From positions 62,001-126,000 of the forward strand of contig NZ_QOIO01000002.1 of NCBI RefSeq assembly GCF_003332305.1: a DNA stretch of 64,000 nucleotides, in the 5' to 3' direction. Each line of letters opens with the position of its first letter. The stretch's first letter is position 1. The position numbers and the translations under genes are program-made. The notes below the pieces were generated by a model. That model did no database searches, had not been told where the DNA came from, and saw only the letters and a list, made by a program, of their open reading frames with translations. This DNA comes from Microvirga aerophila (GTDB lineage: Bacteria; Pseudomonadota; Alphaproteobacteria; Rhizobiales; Beijerinckiaceae). This document shows positions 9,256 through 17,590 of this stretch, in pieces.

Positions 9256-9289
9256 AAAGGCATCCTGTCCTGATGGAAAGGATGCCTTT
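9256..9289. terminator. Bidirectional terminator-like hairpin
   Basis: A perfect 11-bp stem (AAAGGCATCCT with AGGATGCCTTT) closes a 12-base loop. It is followed by TTTCTT on the plus strand and TTTTGCG on the minus strand. It lies between the convergent genes ending at 9217 (+) and 9347 (-), so it can serve both. Confidence 0.65.
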
Positions 9290-9346
9290 CTTAAGGCGAA
9301 ATGACGTTGCGGAAACTGCTACGTCCGTTCCACAAGCAACGAGATC

Positions 9347-9469
9347 TTAGCGACCCGACTGGATCTCGCCCCAAGACCAACCCGCCTGAGCCGGGGTAGC
9401 GGCAAAGCTCGCGAACGTAACCGTGACAGCCACGGCAAATGCAATCTGCAACATTGCTTTCTTCAGCAT
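9347..9469 (-). CDS. Tiny secreted peptide (signal peptide plus about 11 residues)
   Basis: A 40-residue ORF. A classical signal sequence (MLKKAMLQ, hydrophobic core to about residue 25, cleavage after PAQA) leaves a mature peptide of only about 11 residues starting GWSWGE. I start at the ATG at 9469 because AAGGG lies about 8 bases upstream. An ATG 6 bases earlier would be too close to that site, and the longer frame has no RBS. Its stop falls close to the terminator hairpin at 9256-9289. The function is unknown, and the retained Trp-rich tail may be the functional part. Confidence 0.55.
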   Translation of the reverse strand: MLKKAMLQIAFAVAVTVTFASFAATPAQAGWSWGEIQSGR

Positions 9470-9639
9470 GTTCATTTCCCTTTGTTGTTCGCCGCCTATC
9501 GGCGGCAGGAATTTGGTAACATAATAACATTTCATATTCAAACTCACCCGAGCTGTTGCTGTCTCTGGGTGTGCGCAATTGCACCTGAAGGGGTGCTCGG
9601 TGCCCGCCCGGCATATGCAAAACTAGTAGCGATGTCGGG

Positions 9640-10092
9640 CTACAGGTCGCCCAAGGTAAGCTGAGCTTTCGGAGCCGGTTCCGCGCGACCACGTTTCTTG
9701 TCTGTCCGGGCTGGGCCCGCTTTAGCGGCACGGGGTTTAGTCTGGGTCTGGCTGTTCTTATCAGCCATGCGCGCCTTGGCCCGATCTCTTGCGACAGCTT
9801 CGGGAGAAGCCGGGTTCTCTTCCAGCCACTTGCCGCGTTTGATGACTTCGTTGACGCGCCCTTGGTTGACGCCGAGCTTGAAGGCGATTTCCTGCTGGGT
9901 CATTCCGGTCGTCGCATGGAGTTCCAGGATCTGGCGAGCGACGTCTGGCGTCATCTTGCGTCCCGTAATCCGGCGGGCCGGGGCAATCGAACGTTTTGCG
10001 CGGTCGCGTTCACGGAGCTTTTGCAGCACCGCGAGGGCCATGTTCAATCCCTGCTCGCGCAGAGCGTCTTCGAACTCTTTCAGCGTGGTCAA
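9640..10092 (-). CDS. Hypothetical protein with central helix-turn-helix
   Basis: About 150 residues. The N-terminal part is helical (KEFEDALREQGLNMALAVLQ) with a basic stretch. The centre is a recruitment-type HTH: MTPDVARQILELH, then TGMTQQEIAFKLGVNQGRV and NEVIKRGKW. The last 60 residues are Lys/Arg/Ala-rich and probably disordered. It is likely a DNA-binding protein. The start is uncertain: the frame is open to 10179 (GTG) with ATGs at 10140/10137, but the only good ribosome site (GGGAG, 8 bases) precedes the TTG at 10092. Not linked to an operon. Confidence 0.6.
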   Translation of the reverse strand: MTTLKEFEDALREQGLNMALAVLQKLRERDRAKRSIAPARRITGRKMTPDVARQILELHATTGMTQQEIAFKLGVNQGRVNEVIKRGKWLEENPASPEAVARDRAKARMADKNSQTQTKPRAAKAGPARTDKKRGRAEPAPKAQLTLGDL

Positions 10093-10240
10093 TTGGCACA
10101 CTCCCACGAGAGCCAAAGGACAGAGACGGCTGCCCATCATCAAACTTAACGGCGAAGCTCGGCCTTTGGTTTCGCCCACAACGGTCCGCTGACCAGTAGG
10201 CCGACATCAAAACCTGGGCTGCTCGCCTGTGATGATCGGC

Positions 10241-10624
10241 TCAAGCGCGAATCATATCATGGATCTGACGCACGAGCGTCGCGGGATGATAGGGCTTCGG
10301 GATAAAACGCCCATGATCGGGTATTTCATCAGGATCGGGACACGCGTAGCCGGATGAGATCAGCAAGCGGATATGCGGCCAGCGCGCGAATACCTGTTCG
10401 GCGAGAGCCATCCCGTTCATCGAGCCGGGCATGTCCACATCGGTGAACAGCACCTGGACCTCGTCGGAGCATGTCTCGAGCACCAGCAGAGCGATGTCGG
10501 CGTTCGCGGCTTCCAACACCCGGAACCCGGCATCTTCCAGCTCGTCGACGGCGGTCATTCGCACCAAGGGCTCGTCCTCCACGAGGAGAACGACGGGTTG
10601 TTCTTCAGGTCTGGGGGCCAGCAT
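10241..10624 (-). CDS. Single-domain response regulator (CheY-like receiver)
   Basis: A 127-residue stand-alone receiver with no output domain. It has the acidic pair E16-D17 (LLVEDEP), the phospho-acceptor D62 (LFTDVDMPG), the Ser switch in LLISSGY and the K110 Pro pair (FIPKPY). Close in style to the receivers of alphaproteobacterial hybrid histidine kinases and to stress-pathway single-domain regulators. A perfect GGAAC-N17-CGTT promoter ends 8 bases before the ATG, suggesting EcfG control and an almost leaderless mRNA. No kinase is adjacent. Confidence 0.88.
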   Translation of the reverse strand: MLAPRPEEQPVVLLVEDEPLVRMTAVDELEDAGFRVLEAANADIALLVLETCSDEVQVLFTDVDMPGSMNGMALAEQVFARWPHIRLLISSGYACPDPDEIPDHGRFIPKPYHPATLVRQIHDMIRA

Positions 10625-10632
10625 ACATGCGA

Positions 10633-10658
10633 AACGAACGCTAACCTATGTTAGTTCC
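10633..10658 (-). promoter_or_regulatory. EcfG-type general stress promoter
   Basis: Reading on the minus strand, GGAAC (10658-10654) is followed by exactly 17 bases and CGTT (10636-10633). This is the known -35/-10 pattern of the alphaproteobacterial general-stress sigma factor EcfG. It points into the receiver gene starting at 10624. The predicted transcription start is within a few bases of the start codon. Confidence 0.65.
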
Positions 10659-10712
10659 TAGGGCTAAGTTTCTATTGTTGAAAAGAATTTTCAGCATACG
10701 CCCACAGCAGTC

Positions 10713-10739
10713 GCCTGCCACTGGGTCGTGGCAGGCTTT
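10713..10739. terminator. Terminator-like hairpin
   Basis: GCCTGCCAC (10713-10721) and GTGGCAGGC (10728-10736) form a perfect 9-bp stem with a 6-base loop, followed by TTT on the plus strand. It lies just beyond the stop of the minus-strand gene at 10765-11085 and probably marks the end of that transcript. Confidence 0.5.
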
Positions 10740-10764
10740 GCCAAAAGATGAGCCGATCCAGCCG

Positions 10765-11085
10765 TCAGTGAGCCGTCGGGCGGCCATCCTCGTCGACGTT
10801 CTCATAGTAGAGGGTTTTGGGCGGCAAAGCTTCGAGCTGCCGGCGGGTCGGAGGCCAGCTCGCGGTGTCATGAGCAGCTCCGAGATAGTGCGGCCTGAAG
10901 CGCAGGTCGACGAGACTCCTCAGCTCGGGAGCAGCCAAGTCCATGACCTTGGCGTCGCGCCAACGGCGGCGCACCTTAGTGTTTCCGGAGAGGCGGCTCC
11001 AGAGAGTCTTAACCTCCTCCTCGACAACCAATGTTATGCGACCGGTAAATGTCCTTCGGAGATTGAAACGACCGGTGAGAGCCAT
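10765..11085 (-). CDS. Hypothetical protein
   Basis: 106 residues, no recognised family. The N-terminus is basic and beta-like (MALTGRFNLRRTFTGRITLVVEEEVK); the middle is a basic helix (SRLSGNTKVRRRWRDAK), followed by APELRSLVDLRFRPHYLG. The C-terminus is polar. The frame continues upstream to 11214, but GAGG lies 8 bases before this ATG. No signal peptide or membrane segment; no functional clue from its neighbours. Confidence 0.5.
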   Translation of the reverse strand: MALTGRFNLRRTFTGRITLVVEEEVKTLWSRLSGNTKVRRRWRDAKVMDLAAPELRSLVDLRFRPHYLGAAHDTASWPPTRRQLEALPPKTLYYENVDEDGRPTAH

Positions 11086-11407
11086 CTTGTCTACCTCAAT
11101 CCGTAACTTTTTGAGTGCCTGATAAAGCAATGAGCGTTTAGGCTTAAATTCCCGCCATGCGCCGAAGCTATGATTCACGTTCCAGGCGGGTTCCCTATAG
11201 CAATGCTTATGCACTCAGAGTGTTCCGGACTACTGGCCTTGACGCTTGATCGATCAGCGTCCTGCCAAGCGGCCAAGTTCTCGTGTGTTGGCTCCATCGG
11301 CGGCATCGGCGGCATCGGCGTGTGCGAAGTAAAACCGAACGTCATCATCGGCCTCAATCGACTCTTAATCGGCGGGTGGTAGGTCTTTCGCAGCAAGGGA
11401 GGCGTAC
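11086..11407. other. Gene-free stretch
   Basis: About 320 bases with no supported gene. A short tandem repeat of GGCATCGGC-like units lies at about 11297-11320. A good ribosome site (GGGAGG) lies at its right edge for the next gene. Nothing else is recognisable. Confidence 0.4.
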
Positions 11408-11776
11408 GTGAAAAAACTGGTTCTCGTTCTTGGTATGGCAGCCAGTTCAGCCGCGTGCGTGCCGATGACCCACGAAACCCTCGCCGTTGCGTGTTCCGAC
11501 TACATCGGCCGCCCCATCTCGGAACGCATCGCAGCCTTCGGCCCTCCGAAAACCGTCTATCGGATCAACCCAACACAGCTTGGATACGTTTTCGAGACGA
11601 AACAAACCACGTTGGAGGGCGGGCATCCCTACTACACCGTCAACTACATGGTCGGCGTCCACAAGCACCGTACGCCGATCTACCCGGTCACCACGACCTG
11701 CAAGGGGTTTATCGTTGCCTCCACATCCGAGGCCGCGCCGGTTTCTCAGCGCATCATCGTCGATGTGATCCGGTAG
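11408..11776 (+). CDS. Probable small lipoprotein
   Basis: 122 residues starting with GTG behind a strong GGGAGG site. A short signal (MKKLVLVLGMAASSAAC) ends in Cys17, a likely lipidation site, although the -3 position is Ser rather than Leu. The mature part (HETLAVACSDYIGRPISERIAAFGPP, and later a YPVTTTCKGF segment) resembles small lipoproteins whose start acts like an SmpA/OmlA-type 'class of parameters' repeat. It has two further Cys, which could pair. The exact role is unknown; it probably sits in the inner or outer membrane facing the periplasm. Confidence 0.6.
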   Translation: MKKLVLVLGMAASSAACVPMTHETLAVACSDYIGRPISERIAAFGPPKTVYRINPTQLGYVFETKQTTLEGGHPYYTVNYMVGVHKHRTPIYPVTTTCKGFIVASTSEAAPVSQRIIVDVIR

Positions 11777-11793
11777 CCGCCGGGTCGAGCCAG

Positions 11794-13173
11794 CTAATCC
11801 TGAGCCATAGGCCCCGCCAGCACGGGTTCAAGGCCAGCCGCGATGCCAAGGATGCGCCGATCGCTCCCGCCCGCGCCTGCGAGCATGAAGCCGGTAGGGG
11901 CTTCGCCCGGCTCGTGCATCGGCAGCGAAATGGCGCAACCATCGATCATGTTGATGGTCGTCGGGTTGCGTAGCGCCAGCAGATTCACCCGTCCGTACGT
12001 CTCGTCGTCGGCCAGATCCGAGAGGCGCGGAGGAATCATCGGGACCGTCGGCATGATCAAGGCATCATAGGGCGCGAGCGCAGCTGTCGCTTGGTCGACC
12101 AGGCTCTTTCGCGCAGCCAGAACCGCAATGTAATCCGCGGCACTTTGCTCCGCGCCCCGCAGGATGCGCACCGCGACACGAGGGTCATAGAGATGCTTCT
12201 TCTGCGAGATGAGCGGCTGATGCCACGCGTAGCTTTCGGCCGCCGTAAAGCCGCCTTTGGCGTTGATCTTTGGGATTTCGTCAAATGCCGGAAAAGGCGC
12301 TTCGGTGATCCGTGCGCCGGCCGCCGACAGACGCGACAGAGCGCGCTCGAACGCCTTTGCGACCACGTCGTCGATATTGTCGAACATGATGGTGGTTGGC
12401 ACCAGAAGGCGCAAGCCTTCAACCGAGACGGGCGAGACATCCATGCTCTGCTCATCCGCCAGAATAGCGTCCAAGGCGGCGCAGCAGGCGACCGTTCGGG
12501 CGATGGGACCAATCGAGTCGAGGCTCGGCGAAAGTGGAACCGCTCCATCGAGCGGCACGCGACGCGCTGTCGGCTTGAAGCCGACGAGCCCCGTGAAAGC
12601 AGCCGGAATGCGGCAGGATCCTCCCGTATCGGTGCCCAAGGCCGCATGCGCCATCCCGTCCGTCAACGAGACGGCGGCTCCTGAAGACGAGCCCCCGGGG
12701 ATCCTCCCGGTAGCGCGGTCCCATGGGTTGCGCGGGGTCCCGTAATGAGGATTGAGGCCAAGGCCGGAATAGGCGAACTCGGTCATGTTCGTTCGCCCGA
12801 TGATGACGAATCCGGCGCGGCGCAATCGCCTGACACTCGGAGCATCAGCCGCGGCCGGGGCAGCATCCGAAAGGGCCCGTGATCCGGCCATGGTGACGTC
12901 GCCACGGACGTCGAACAGATCTTTGATCGAGATCGGAATGCCTGCAAACGGCGACGGCGCGGCACCCGCAGCCCGCAAGGCGTCAATGCCATCCGCGGCC
13001 ATCCGAGCGGTCTCCCGCGAGACCTGTAGAAAGGTGCGGGATCCCTCGCCGTCCCGATCGTCGATCCTGTCCAGGCACTGTTCCACGAGAGCACGGCTCG
13101 TGGTGCGGCCGGACGCAAGATCATCCACAAGCATGGCCAAGGTCGGTCCGGTGGTGGTCATCGTGTGTTGCAA
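11794..13173 (-). CDS. Amidase-signature family hydrolase
   Basis: A 459-residue amidase of the GatA/AtzF type that hydrolyses an amide or urea derivative with a Ser-cisSer-Lys triad. The catalytic Lys is K84 (ISIKDLF), the cis-Ser lies in GGSSSG (residues 160-165), and the nucleophile is Ser186 in TDTGGSCRIPA. The signature region continues as FTGLVGFKPT. No gatB or gatC neighbours are present, so it is not a tRNA amidotransferase subunit here. It stands alone between stress-type genes and ends convergently, 17 bases from the lipoprotein gene. The substrate is unknown. Confidence 0.87.
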   Translation of the reverse strand: MQHTMTTTGPTLAMLVDDLASGRTTSRALVEQCLDRIDDRDGEGSRTFLQVSRETARMAADGIDALRAAGAAPSPFAGIPISIKDLFDVRGDVTMAGSRALSDAAPAAADAPSVRRLRRAGFVIIGRTNMTEFAYSGLGLNPHYGTPRNPWDRATGRIPGGSSSGAAVSLTDGMAHAALGTDTGGSCRIPAAFTGLVGFKPTARRVPLDGAVPLSPSLDSIGPIARTVACCAALDAILADEQSMDVSPVSVEGLRLLVPTTIMFDNIDDVVAKAFERALSRLSAAGARITEAPFPAFDEIPKINAKGGFTAAESYAWHQPLISQKKHLYDPRVAVRILRGAEQSAADYIAVLAARKSLVDQATAALAPYDALIMPTVPMIPPRLSDLADDETYGRVNLLALRNPTTINMIDGCAISLPMHEPGEAPTGFMLAGAGGSDRRILGIAAGLEPVLAGPMAQD

Positions 13174-13314
13174 CTTTCCAAAGCAGCCCCAGGCGCGGTC
13201 AAGGTAACGGATTTCCGAAAGAATGCAGCCCCCGAGCTTGACTGTCGACCAGCTTTGCCTGGCGTTTCACCCGTGGCTAGACCGCTTGCTAGCTGCTGGC
13301 AATTCAACCGCTCC

Positions 13315-13340
13315 GGAACGAGTGCATCGCATCGTCCGTT
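13315..13340 (+). promoter_or_regulatory. EcfG-type general stress promoter
   Basis: GGAAC (13315-13319), then exactly 17 bases, then CGTT (13337-13340). A perfect match to the alphaproteobacterial EcfG pattern, 43 bases upstream of the ATG at 13384. It supports that small ORF being a real stress-induced gene. Confidence 0.65.
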
Positions 13341-13383
13341 GATGTTTGCTGACCATGAAACCCGTTCCTGGCCCGAGGCAGTT

Positions 13384-13575
13384 ATGACCGAACCGAAAAA
13401 GAACATCGTCTCCAGCGACGATGAAGAAGGGCTGGCGAACATGAGCCTGAACAGCAGCCGGCGGCCAGCCTCATTGCCTGAGAACAACGCGGATGAAAGC
13501 TCGGCGGATCATCACTCCGAACCGATTCCGGCGCCAGCCGTGAAGGTCCCCGACCAGCAGAAGCCCAAGCCCTGA
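13384..13575 (+). CDS. Small acidic, probably disordered protein
   Basis: 63 residues starting MTEPKKNIVSSDDEEG, rich in Asp/Glu/Ser early and in Pro/Lys late (APAVKVPDQQKPKP). There is no folded-domain pattern, signal peptide or membrane segment. The frame is open upstream to 13165, but only this ATG has a site (GAGG, 5 bases) and lies behind the EcfG promoter at 13315. Likely a stress-induced small protein; function unknown. Confidence 0.5.
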   Translation: MTEPKKNIVSSDDEEGLANMSLNSSRRPASLPENNADESSADHHSEPIPAPAVKVPDQQKPKP

Positions 13576-13602
13576 CGGGCACAATCCGCAATGGCCCGTG
13601 CG

Positions 13603-13887
13603 TTACAAGATAGCCCGCACGATAAGCCAAGCGATGAAGCACAGGATCGAGAAGCCTGCCATCGAAAGGCCGATGTTCGTCCAGCGAGGGATTCGCCCCT
13701 CCCATAGATGAGTCAGATGCTCGACTTCATCGGTCAGTGGAGCTTTGAGGAGAATGCGGAACCTCCTGCGGGCATACCAGCCCCCGCTAAGCGGGATGAT
13801 CGAAAGCCATCCCACCACGACCGCCAATTTCCAAAGCAGAACTTGTAGGCTCTCGAGGTTCACGGCACGCTCCTGGCTGACAACCAT
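13603..13887 (-). CDS. Small membrane protein, two transmembrane segments
   Basis: 94 residues. The first hydrophobic helix is about residues 17-35 (LLWKLAVVVGWLSIIPLSGG) and the second about 73-92 (MAGFSILCFIAWLIV). Between them is a soluble loop with charged residues. No recognised family. It converges on the small acidic gene, with an ACGGGC/GCCCGT hairpin candidate in the 27-base gap. Expected in the inner membrane with both ends on the same side. Confidence 0.5.
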   Translation of the reverse strand: MVVSQERAVNLESLQVLLWKLAVVVGWLSIIPLSGGWYARRRFRILLKAPLTDEVEHLTHLWEGRIPRWTNIGLSMAGFSILCFIAWLIVRAIL

Positions 13888-14018
13888 CGTCTAGAACATC
13901 CGCCGAGTGTCGATTCATGGCGCCGATCGCGCCGTTCGTCCGCCCTTGGTCGTTTGACGGGCCCTGCCCGGCCATGGACAGACCGGCGCGCCCCTCATGT
14001 ATACGGGAAGGCGCTCGG

Positions 14019-14441
14019 TCAGCGCTCCCAGGAGTGCCGGGGACCCGTCTTCCTCGCTCCGTCAACGCTCCAGGCTCCCGGTCCGGTGAAGACGAAAAGC
14101 AGAAAAACGAAGCAATAGAGGATGGCGGCATCGCCGCCGTTGAGCGCCGGATACATGCTCCGCGGAGCATGGAACATCCAGTAGGCGACAGCCATCTCGC
14201 CTGCCAGAACGAAGGCGACAGGGCGGGTCAAGAAGCCGAACAGAATCAGAAGGCCGCCGACGAGTTCAAGCACGGCCCCGACTCCGAAAAGTGACATGAG
14301 CGGCGGGATCCCGCTCTCGGGCGGAGCAGGAAAGCCGAAGAGCTTCTGCGTACCATGCAACATGAAGATCAGAGCCGTTACAATCCGCAGAACAGCAAGC
14401 GCCTGCGGCGACCAGCGGCCAAGAGCATCGTGGTTTGTCAT
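14019..14441 (-). CDS. DoxX family inner-membrane protein
   Basis: 140 residues with four hydrophobic helices. DoxX motifs are visible: LAVLRIVTALIFMLHGTQKLFG, GVGAVLELVGGLLILFGF, and FVLAGEMAVAYWMFHAPRS. The frame is open to 14594, but GGAGACACC lies directly before this ATG. DoxX proteins are small quinone/redox-linked membrane proteins whose exact activity varies; bacterial homologues are linked to redox stress. Monocistronic here. Confidence 0.85.
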   Translation of the reverse strand: MTNHDALGRWSPQALAVLRIVTALIFMLHGTQKLFGFPAPPESGIPPLMSLFGVGAVLELVGGLLILFGFLTRPVAFVLAGEMAVAYWMFHAPRSMYPALNGGDAAILYCFVFLLFVFTGPGAWSVDGARKTGPRHSWER

Positions 14442-14741
14442 ATGGTGTCTCCGGCTTGGTTCTTGACAACTGTCCGTAGATGAGATGTTCACAATCGATC
14501 GAGCGATGATCAACAAGAATTCCTCGCTCCTCAAGCAACTGAGTTTCGTCGCTTGAAGATCCGGGAAAGTACTTCGTGATCTTACTAATGTCACGAATGC
14601 GAGATTTCGCTACTCCTCGACGTCAGGCACCTGCCAAGACGATGATTGCCGTACAATCATCTCCACCACAAGCCCCCTGCTCTGAGGATGTCGCTGGCTG
14701 GCCTCGTTCGCGAGTATGGGCCGTCGACCGTGAGGTAATCT

Positions 14742-15488
14742 ATGTCCCTGATCAGCGTCTATGATGAACGGACTTTTCCGGTGTCTCAACACGATACTCA
14801 GGTGCCGGCGATCATCATCAGTACGAACGCCTTGTTCTGCATGGGGCTAAGACACATTCTTTCAGAATCGCGTTTCATTGTTTCAGAAGCGGCCCCTCAC
14901 GAAGCACCAACCCTAAGCCGCTCAGGACCCGCCCTCTTCATCATCGATGGCAGCCAGTGTTCCGATCCGACGGATATCGTCAGGCGGTTGAGAGCATCCT
15001 GTTCGGGTGCGCGAGTCGTTGTCATGGCGGAGCGCTTCGAGCCCGCCTGGGTGCTGGTCGGCGCGGATGCAGGCGTGAATGGCTTCTGCAGCTCGAACGT
15101 TGACCCCGACATCCTCATCAAGTCCCTCGAGCTCGTCATGGCGGGAGGCAATATTTTTCCCTCCGCCATGCTTCGTAAGCTGATCCACAACTTGTCATTC
15201 GGCGGTGAGCACGCGCGTGAGGAGACCTCCCACCACGATCCAATCGATCTATCGGATCTGAAATCCCACAGTCTGTCCTCACGAGAGTGCGAAATCCTGC
15301 GCTGCCTCATGGAGGGATCTCCGAACAAACTCATCGCGCGGCAGTTCGGGTTGACCGAAGCGACCGTCAAAGTTCACGTCAAGGCGATCCTGCGGAAGAC
15401 CGGGATGAAAAACCGCACGCAGGCTGCCATGTGGGCTGCGAGCCATATGGCTTCAGACCAACGAGACCCTCATATGGCGTCCAGGTAA
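14742..15488 (+). CDS. LuxR/NarL-type response regulator
   Basis: 248 residues. The N-terminal half is a receiver-like domain: ALFIIDGSQC places an Asp (D69) at the phosphorylation position, although the early acidic pocket (AIIISTNALFC) lacks the usual Asp pair. The C-terminal LuxR HTH runs about 178-240: LSSRECEILRCLMEGSPNK, then ATVKVHVKAILRKTGMKNRTQ. A close paralogue lies at 40757-41566. No sensor kinase is adjacent. I predict a DNA-binding regulator that may work without classical phosphorylation. Confidence 0.83.
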   Translation: MSLISVYDERTFPVSQHDTQVPAIIISTNALFCMGLRHILSESRFIVSEAAPHEAPTLSRSGPALFIIDGSQCSDPTDIVRRLRASCSGARVVVMAERFEPAWVLVGADAGVNGFCSSNVDPDILIKSLELVMAGGNIFPSAMLRKLIHNLSFGGEHAREETSHHDPIDLSDLKSHSLSSRECEILRCLMEGSPNKLIARQFGLTEATVKVHVKAILRKTGMKNRTQAAMWAASHMASDQRDPHMASR

Positions 15489-15770
15489 GACAAGCCTCGT
15501 TCTTCTAAACGGAACAAAGCGCTTCCGGGGTGCTTATCAGACGTTCCTGCCTACCATTGCCTTGGCTCGAGCACATTCTTGCGTCGCTGTCTTCGCTGAG
15601 GCTGGCTATCTCCATTCCGACAGGTGTGGTGTTTGCTATCCGCAATAGAAAGGTCATGTCACCGTAAGGACGCATACCTCAAAAGGCGCAATCTGTTTGC
15701 TCCAATTGCAAAAGATTCCTAACACCAACTAAGCTCAGCCTTGGGACCAAACCGCTCGGAGACGCTCCTA

Positions 15771-15908
15771 ATGGTGAATGACGGCCACCATTCGAAAGAA
15801 CAGGCCGACATTGAAGAAGCCTTGGCCATCAAGGAGCATGTCAAAGCGATGCTGCGAAAGCTCGCGACGCGCATGAAGGAACGTCCATCACCTCCCAAGT
15901 CCGAGTGA
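15771..15908 (+). CDS. Small charged hypothetical protein
   Basis: A 45-residue ORF starting MVNDGHHSKEQ, then a continuous charged helix (IEEALAIKEHVKAMLRKL), ending with a short Pro/Lys tail. GGAG lies 9 bases before the ATG. The ORF ends 10 bases before the convergent diguanylate cyclase stop. It is short, so the call rests on the RBS and the coherent amphipathic helix. No family recognised. The 280 bases upstream (15489-15770) hold nothing I can identify. Confidence 0.35.
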   Translation: MVNDGHHSKEQADIEEALAIKEHVKAMLRKLATRMKERPSPPKSE

Positions 15909-15918
15909 AGCAGCCGCC

Positions 15919-17412
15919 TTATCCGACGCGGCGCTGTTCGAAACCGGTTTCCATGTAATATGCCCGCTTCACCTCATACATGAGAAGATCGGCTCGTCTT
16001 GCCACATCCTCGAGTCGCTCGCCGGCACGTCCCGTTGCGGCTCCCATTGCAAAGCTGAGAGCCGGGCCGGAGTAGAACTGGTTATTGACCTCAACAAGCT
16101 TTTCGATGTTCTCCACCACGACAGCGGCGTCGCGCTCGTCCGTCGCAGGCAGAAGGATCGCGAACTCATCACCGCCGATCCGCGCAACGTGGCAAGGCTT
16201 GTCGACGGCCTTGTTCAGCACCTCTCCGGCGCGACGCAGCAATGCGTCGCCGGCAGCATGGCCCAGCTGATCGTTGGTAGCCTTCAGGCCGTTCAAGTCC
16301 GCTACGATGATCGTGACCGGAAAGAGCCTTTTGCGCTTAAGCCGGTTCAACTCATCCGCATAGAAGGAGCGGTTGTAGAGTTTCGTCAGGACGTCATGCT
16401 GTCCTAGATACTCGAGATAGGCTTCGGCCTTTTTGCGAGCCGTGATGTCCGTGAGCGCAACCTGAACCAGAGACCAGTCCTGTTCATGGCCGGGCAGAAC
16501 CGAGAACTGGAGATGAAGGTGGAGTTCGTCTCCATTCAGTGAGTAATTGACCACCTCCCGCTGCTGAAAGAGCTTGCCGCTCCACAGGTCGATGAGTTGC
16601 TCCTTGAAGGGCTCCCGCATATCGTCGCGAAAGACGTCGCCGAGACGGCGCAATAAGGTGGCTTTGTCCGGTGCGGCGAATAACTCGAGCGTGTGCTGAT
16701 TCACGTCGATGACGCGGATCTCGGCCATGCAGCGGTCGACAAACTCCTGATGCACATCGGTGAAGACACGAAAGTCCCGTATGCCTTTGTCCCGCGCCTC
16801 ATCGATGAGCCGCTTAACGCAGCTGAAATCCTCCACCCACAACGATACGGGGGAATGCTCGAACAGCCCACGGGCATATTGCTCGCTACCGGCAAGCTGA
16901 CGGCGCGCCGTTTCCCTGTCGGTCACGTCCTCGATCGCCACCAGAACCCGTTCCCAGCCGTTCTCATGGCCTGGAAGGATGCTGCCCTTCAGTTGGATAT
17001 CGAGGCGCCTCCCCGACAATGTGTAATTCACCGTATGGCTGAAGAACTCAGTCTGCCCGTTCCATAGCTGTTCAAGCTCCTCCACGTGAGCCTTGAACAT
17101 GTCGTTTCGGAAAATCTTGCCGAGGTTTTCGATCAAGTGCGGGAGATCATCCGCCTCGAAAAGGCTGAGCGTCTTTCGGTTCACCTTGATCACGCGGATC
17201 AAGGCTGAACAGGCCTCCACTCGCCCAGGGTCCTCCAGCAGATAATTCCGCAACTTTGTCACGCCCGCTTGGCGCCATTCCTCGAACAGCCGCCTCACGC
17301 CGCTGTAGTCTTCGAGCCAAAGGGAAACAGGCGCGAGATCAAACATCTCTGCATCGTCCCGCGAAGGGCAGGCTCGGATCTCGGATTGGGCGCTTTCGAG
17401 GTCGTTCGTCAT
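15919..17412 (-). CDS. Diguanylate cyclase with two tandem PAS domains
   Basis: 497 residues. Two similar PAS-type sensory units lie in tandem, about residues 22-170 and 180-335. Both contain PVSLW-EDFS-like starts, an IRVI-VN segment and a SILPGHE/SVLPGHE strand. A GGDEF domain follows (about 345-490), with GGDEF at 413-417. No EAL domain is present. The RxxD inhibitory site that normally sits five residues before GGDEF is not seen (sequence HVARI), so product inhibition may be absent. It should make cyclic di-GMP in response to a small-molecule or redox cue. No membrane segment, so cytoplasmic. Monocistronic. Confidence 0.87.
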   Translation of the reverse strand: MTNDLESAQSEIRACPSRDDAEMFDLAPVSLWLEDYSGVRRLFEEWRQAGVTKLRNYLLEDPGRVEACSALIRVIKVNRKTLSLFEADDLPHLIENLGKIFRNDMFKAHVEELEQLWNGQTEFFSHTVNYTLSGRRLDIQLKGSILPGHENGWERVLVAIEDVTDRETARRQLAGSEQYARGLFEHSPVSLWVEDFSCVKRLIDEARDKGIRDFRVFTDVHQEFVDRCMAEIRVIDVNQHTLELFAAPDKATLLRRLGDVFRDDMREPFKEQLIDLWSGKLFQQREVVNYSLNGDELHLHLQFSVLPGHEQDWSLVQVALTDITARKKAEAYLEYLGQHDVLTKLYNRSFYADELNRLKRKRLFPVTIIVADLNGLKATNDQLGHAAGDALLRRAGEVLNKAVDKPCHVARIGGDEFAILLPATDERDAAVVVENIEKLVEVNNQFYSGPALSFAMGAATGRAGERLEDVARRADLLMYEVKRAYYMETGFEQRRVG

Positions 17413-17590
17413 GCGAAGCCTATAAAATCTCGGTGGATCAGCCAGCGAAGCGACGCATATCGAAAGGCTGCATTGATAAGCTCAAACGTTTTATTGAAGT
17501 AACCTACCTACGTTAACGTGGGGTTTACCTTAAGGCATATCTTCACAGTGCAGGAATTTGCCGCAGCAAAAGCTCCAGCGCCCCTCTACT

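Noticed and set aside
11297-11320. Short GGCATCGGC tandem repeat considered as a CRISPR or satellite
   Set aside because: Only two or three 9-base units, no spacers; probably chance in GC-rich DNA.
15511-15545. GGAAC considered as an EcfG -35 element
   Set aside because: No CGTT at 16-17 bases; the nearest is 26 bases away, and no gene start follows at a sensible distance.
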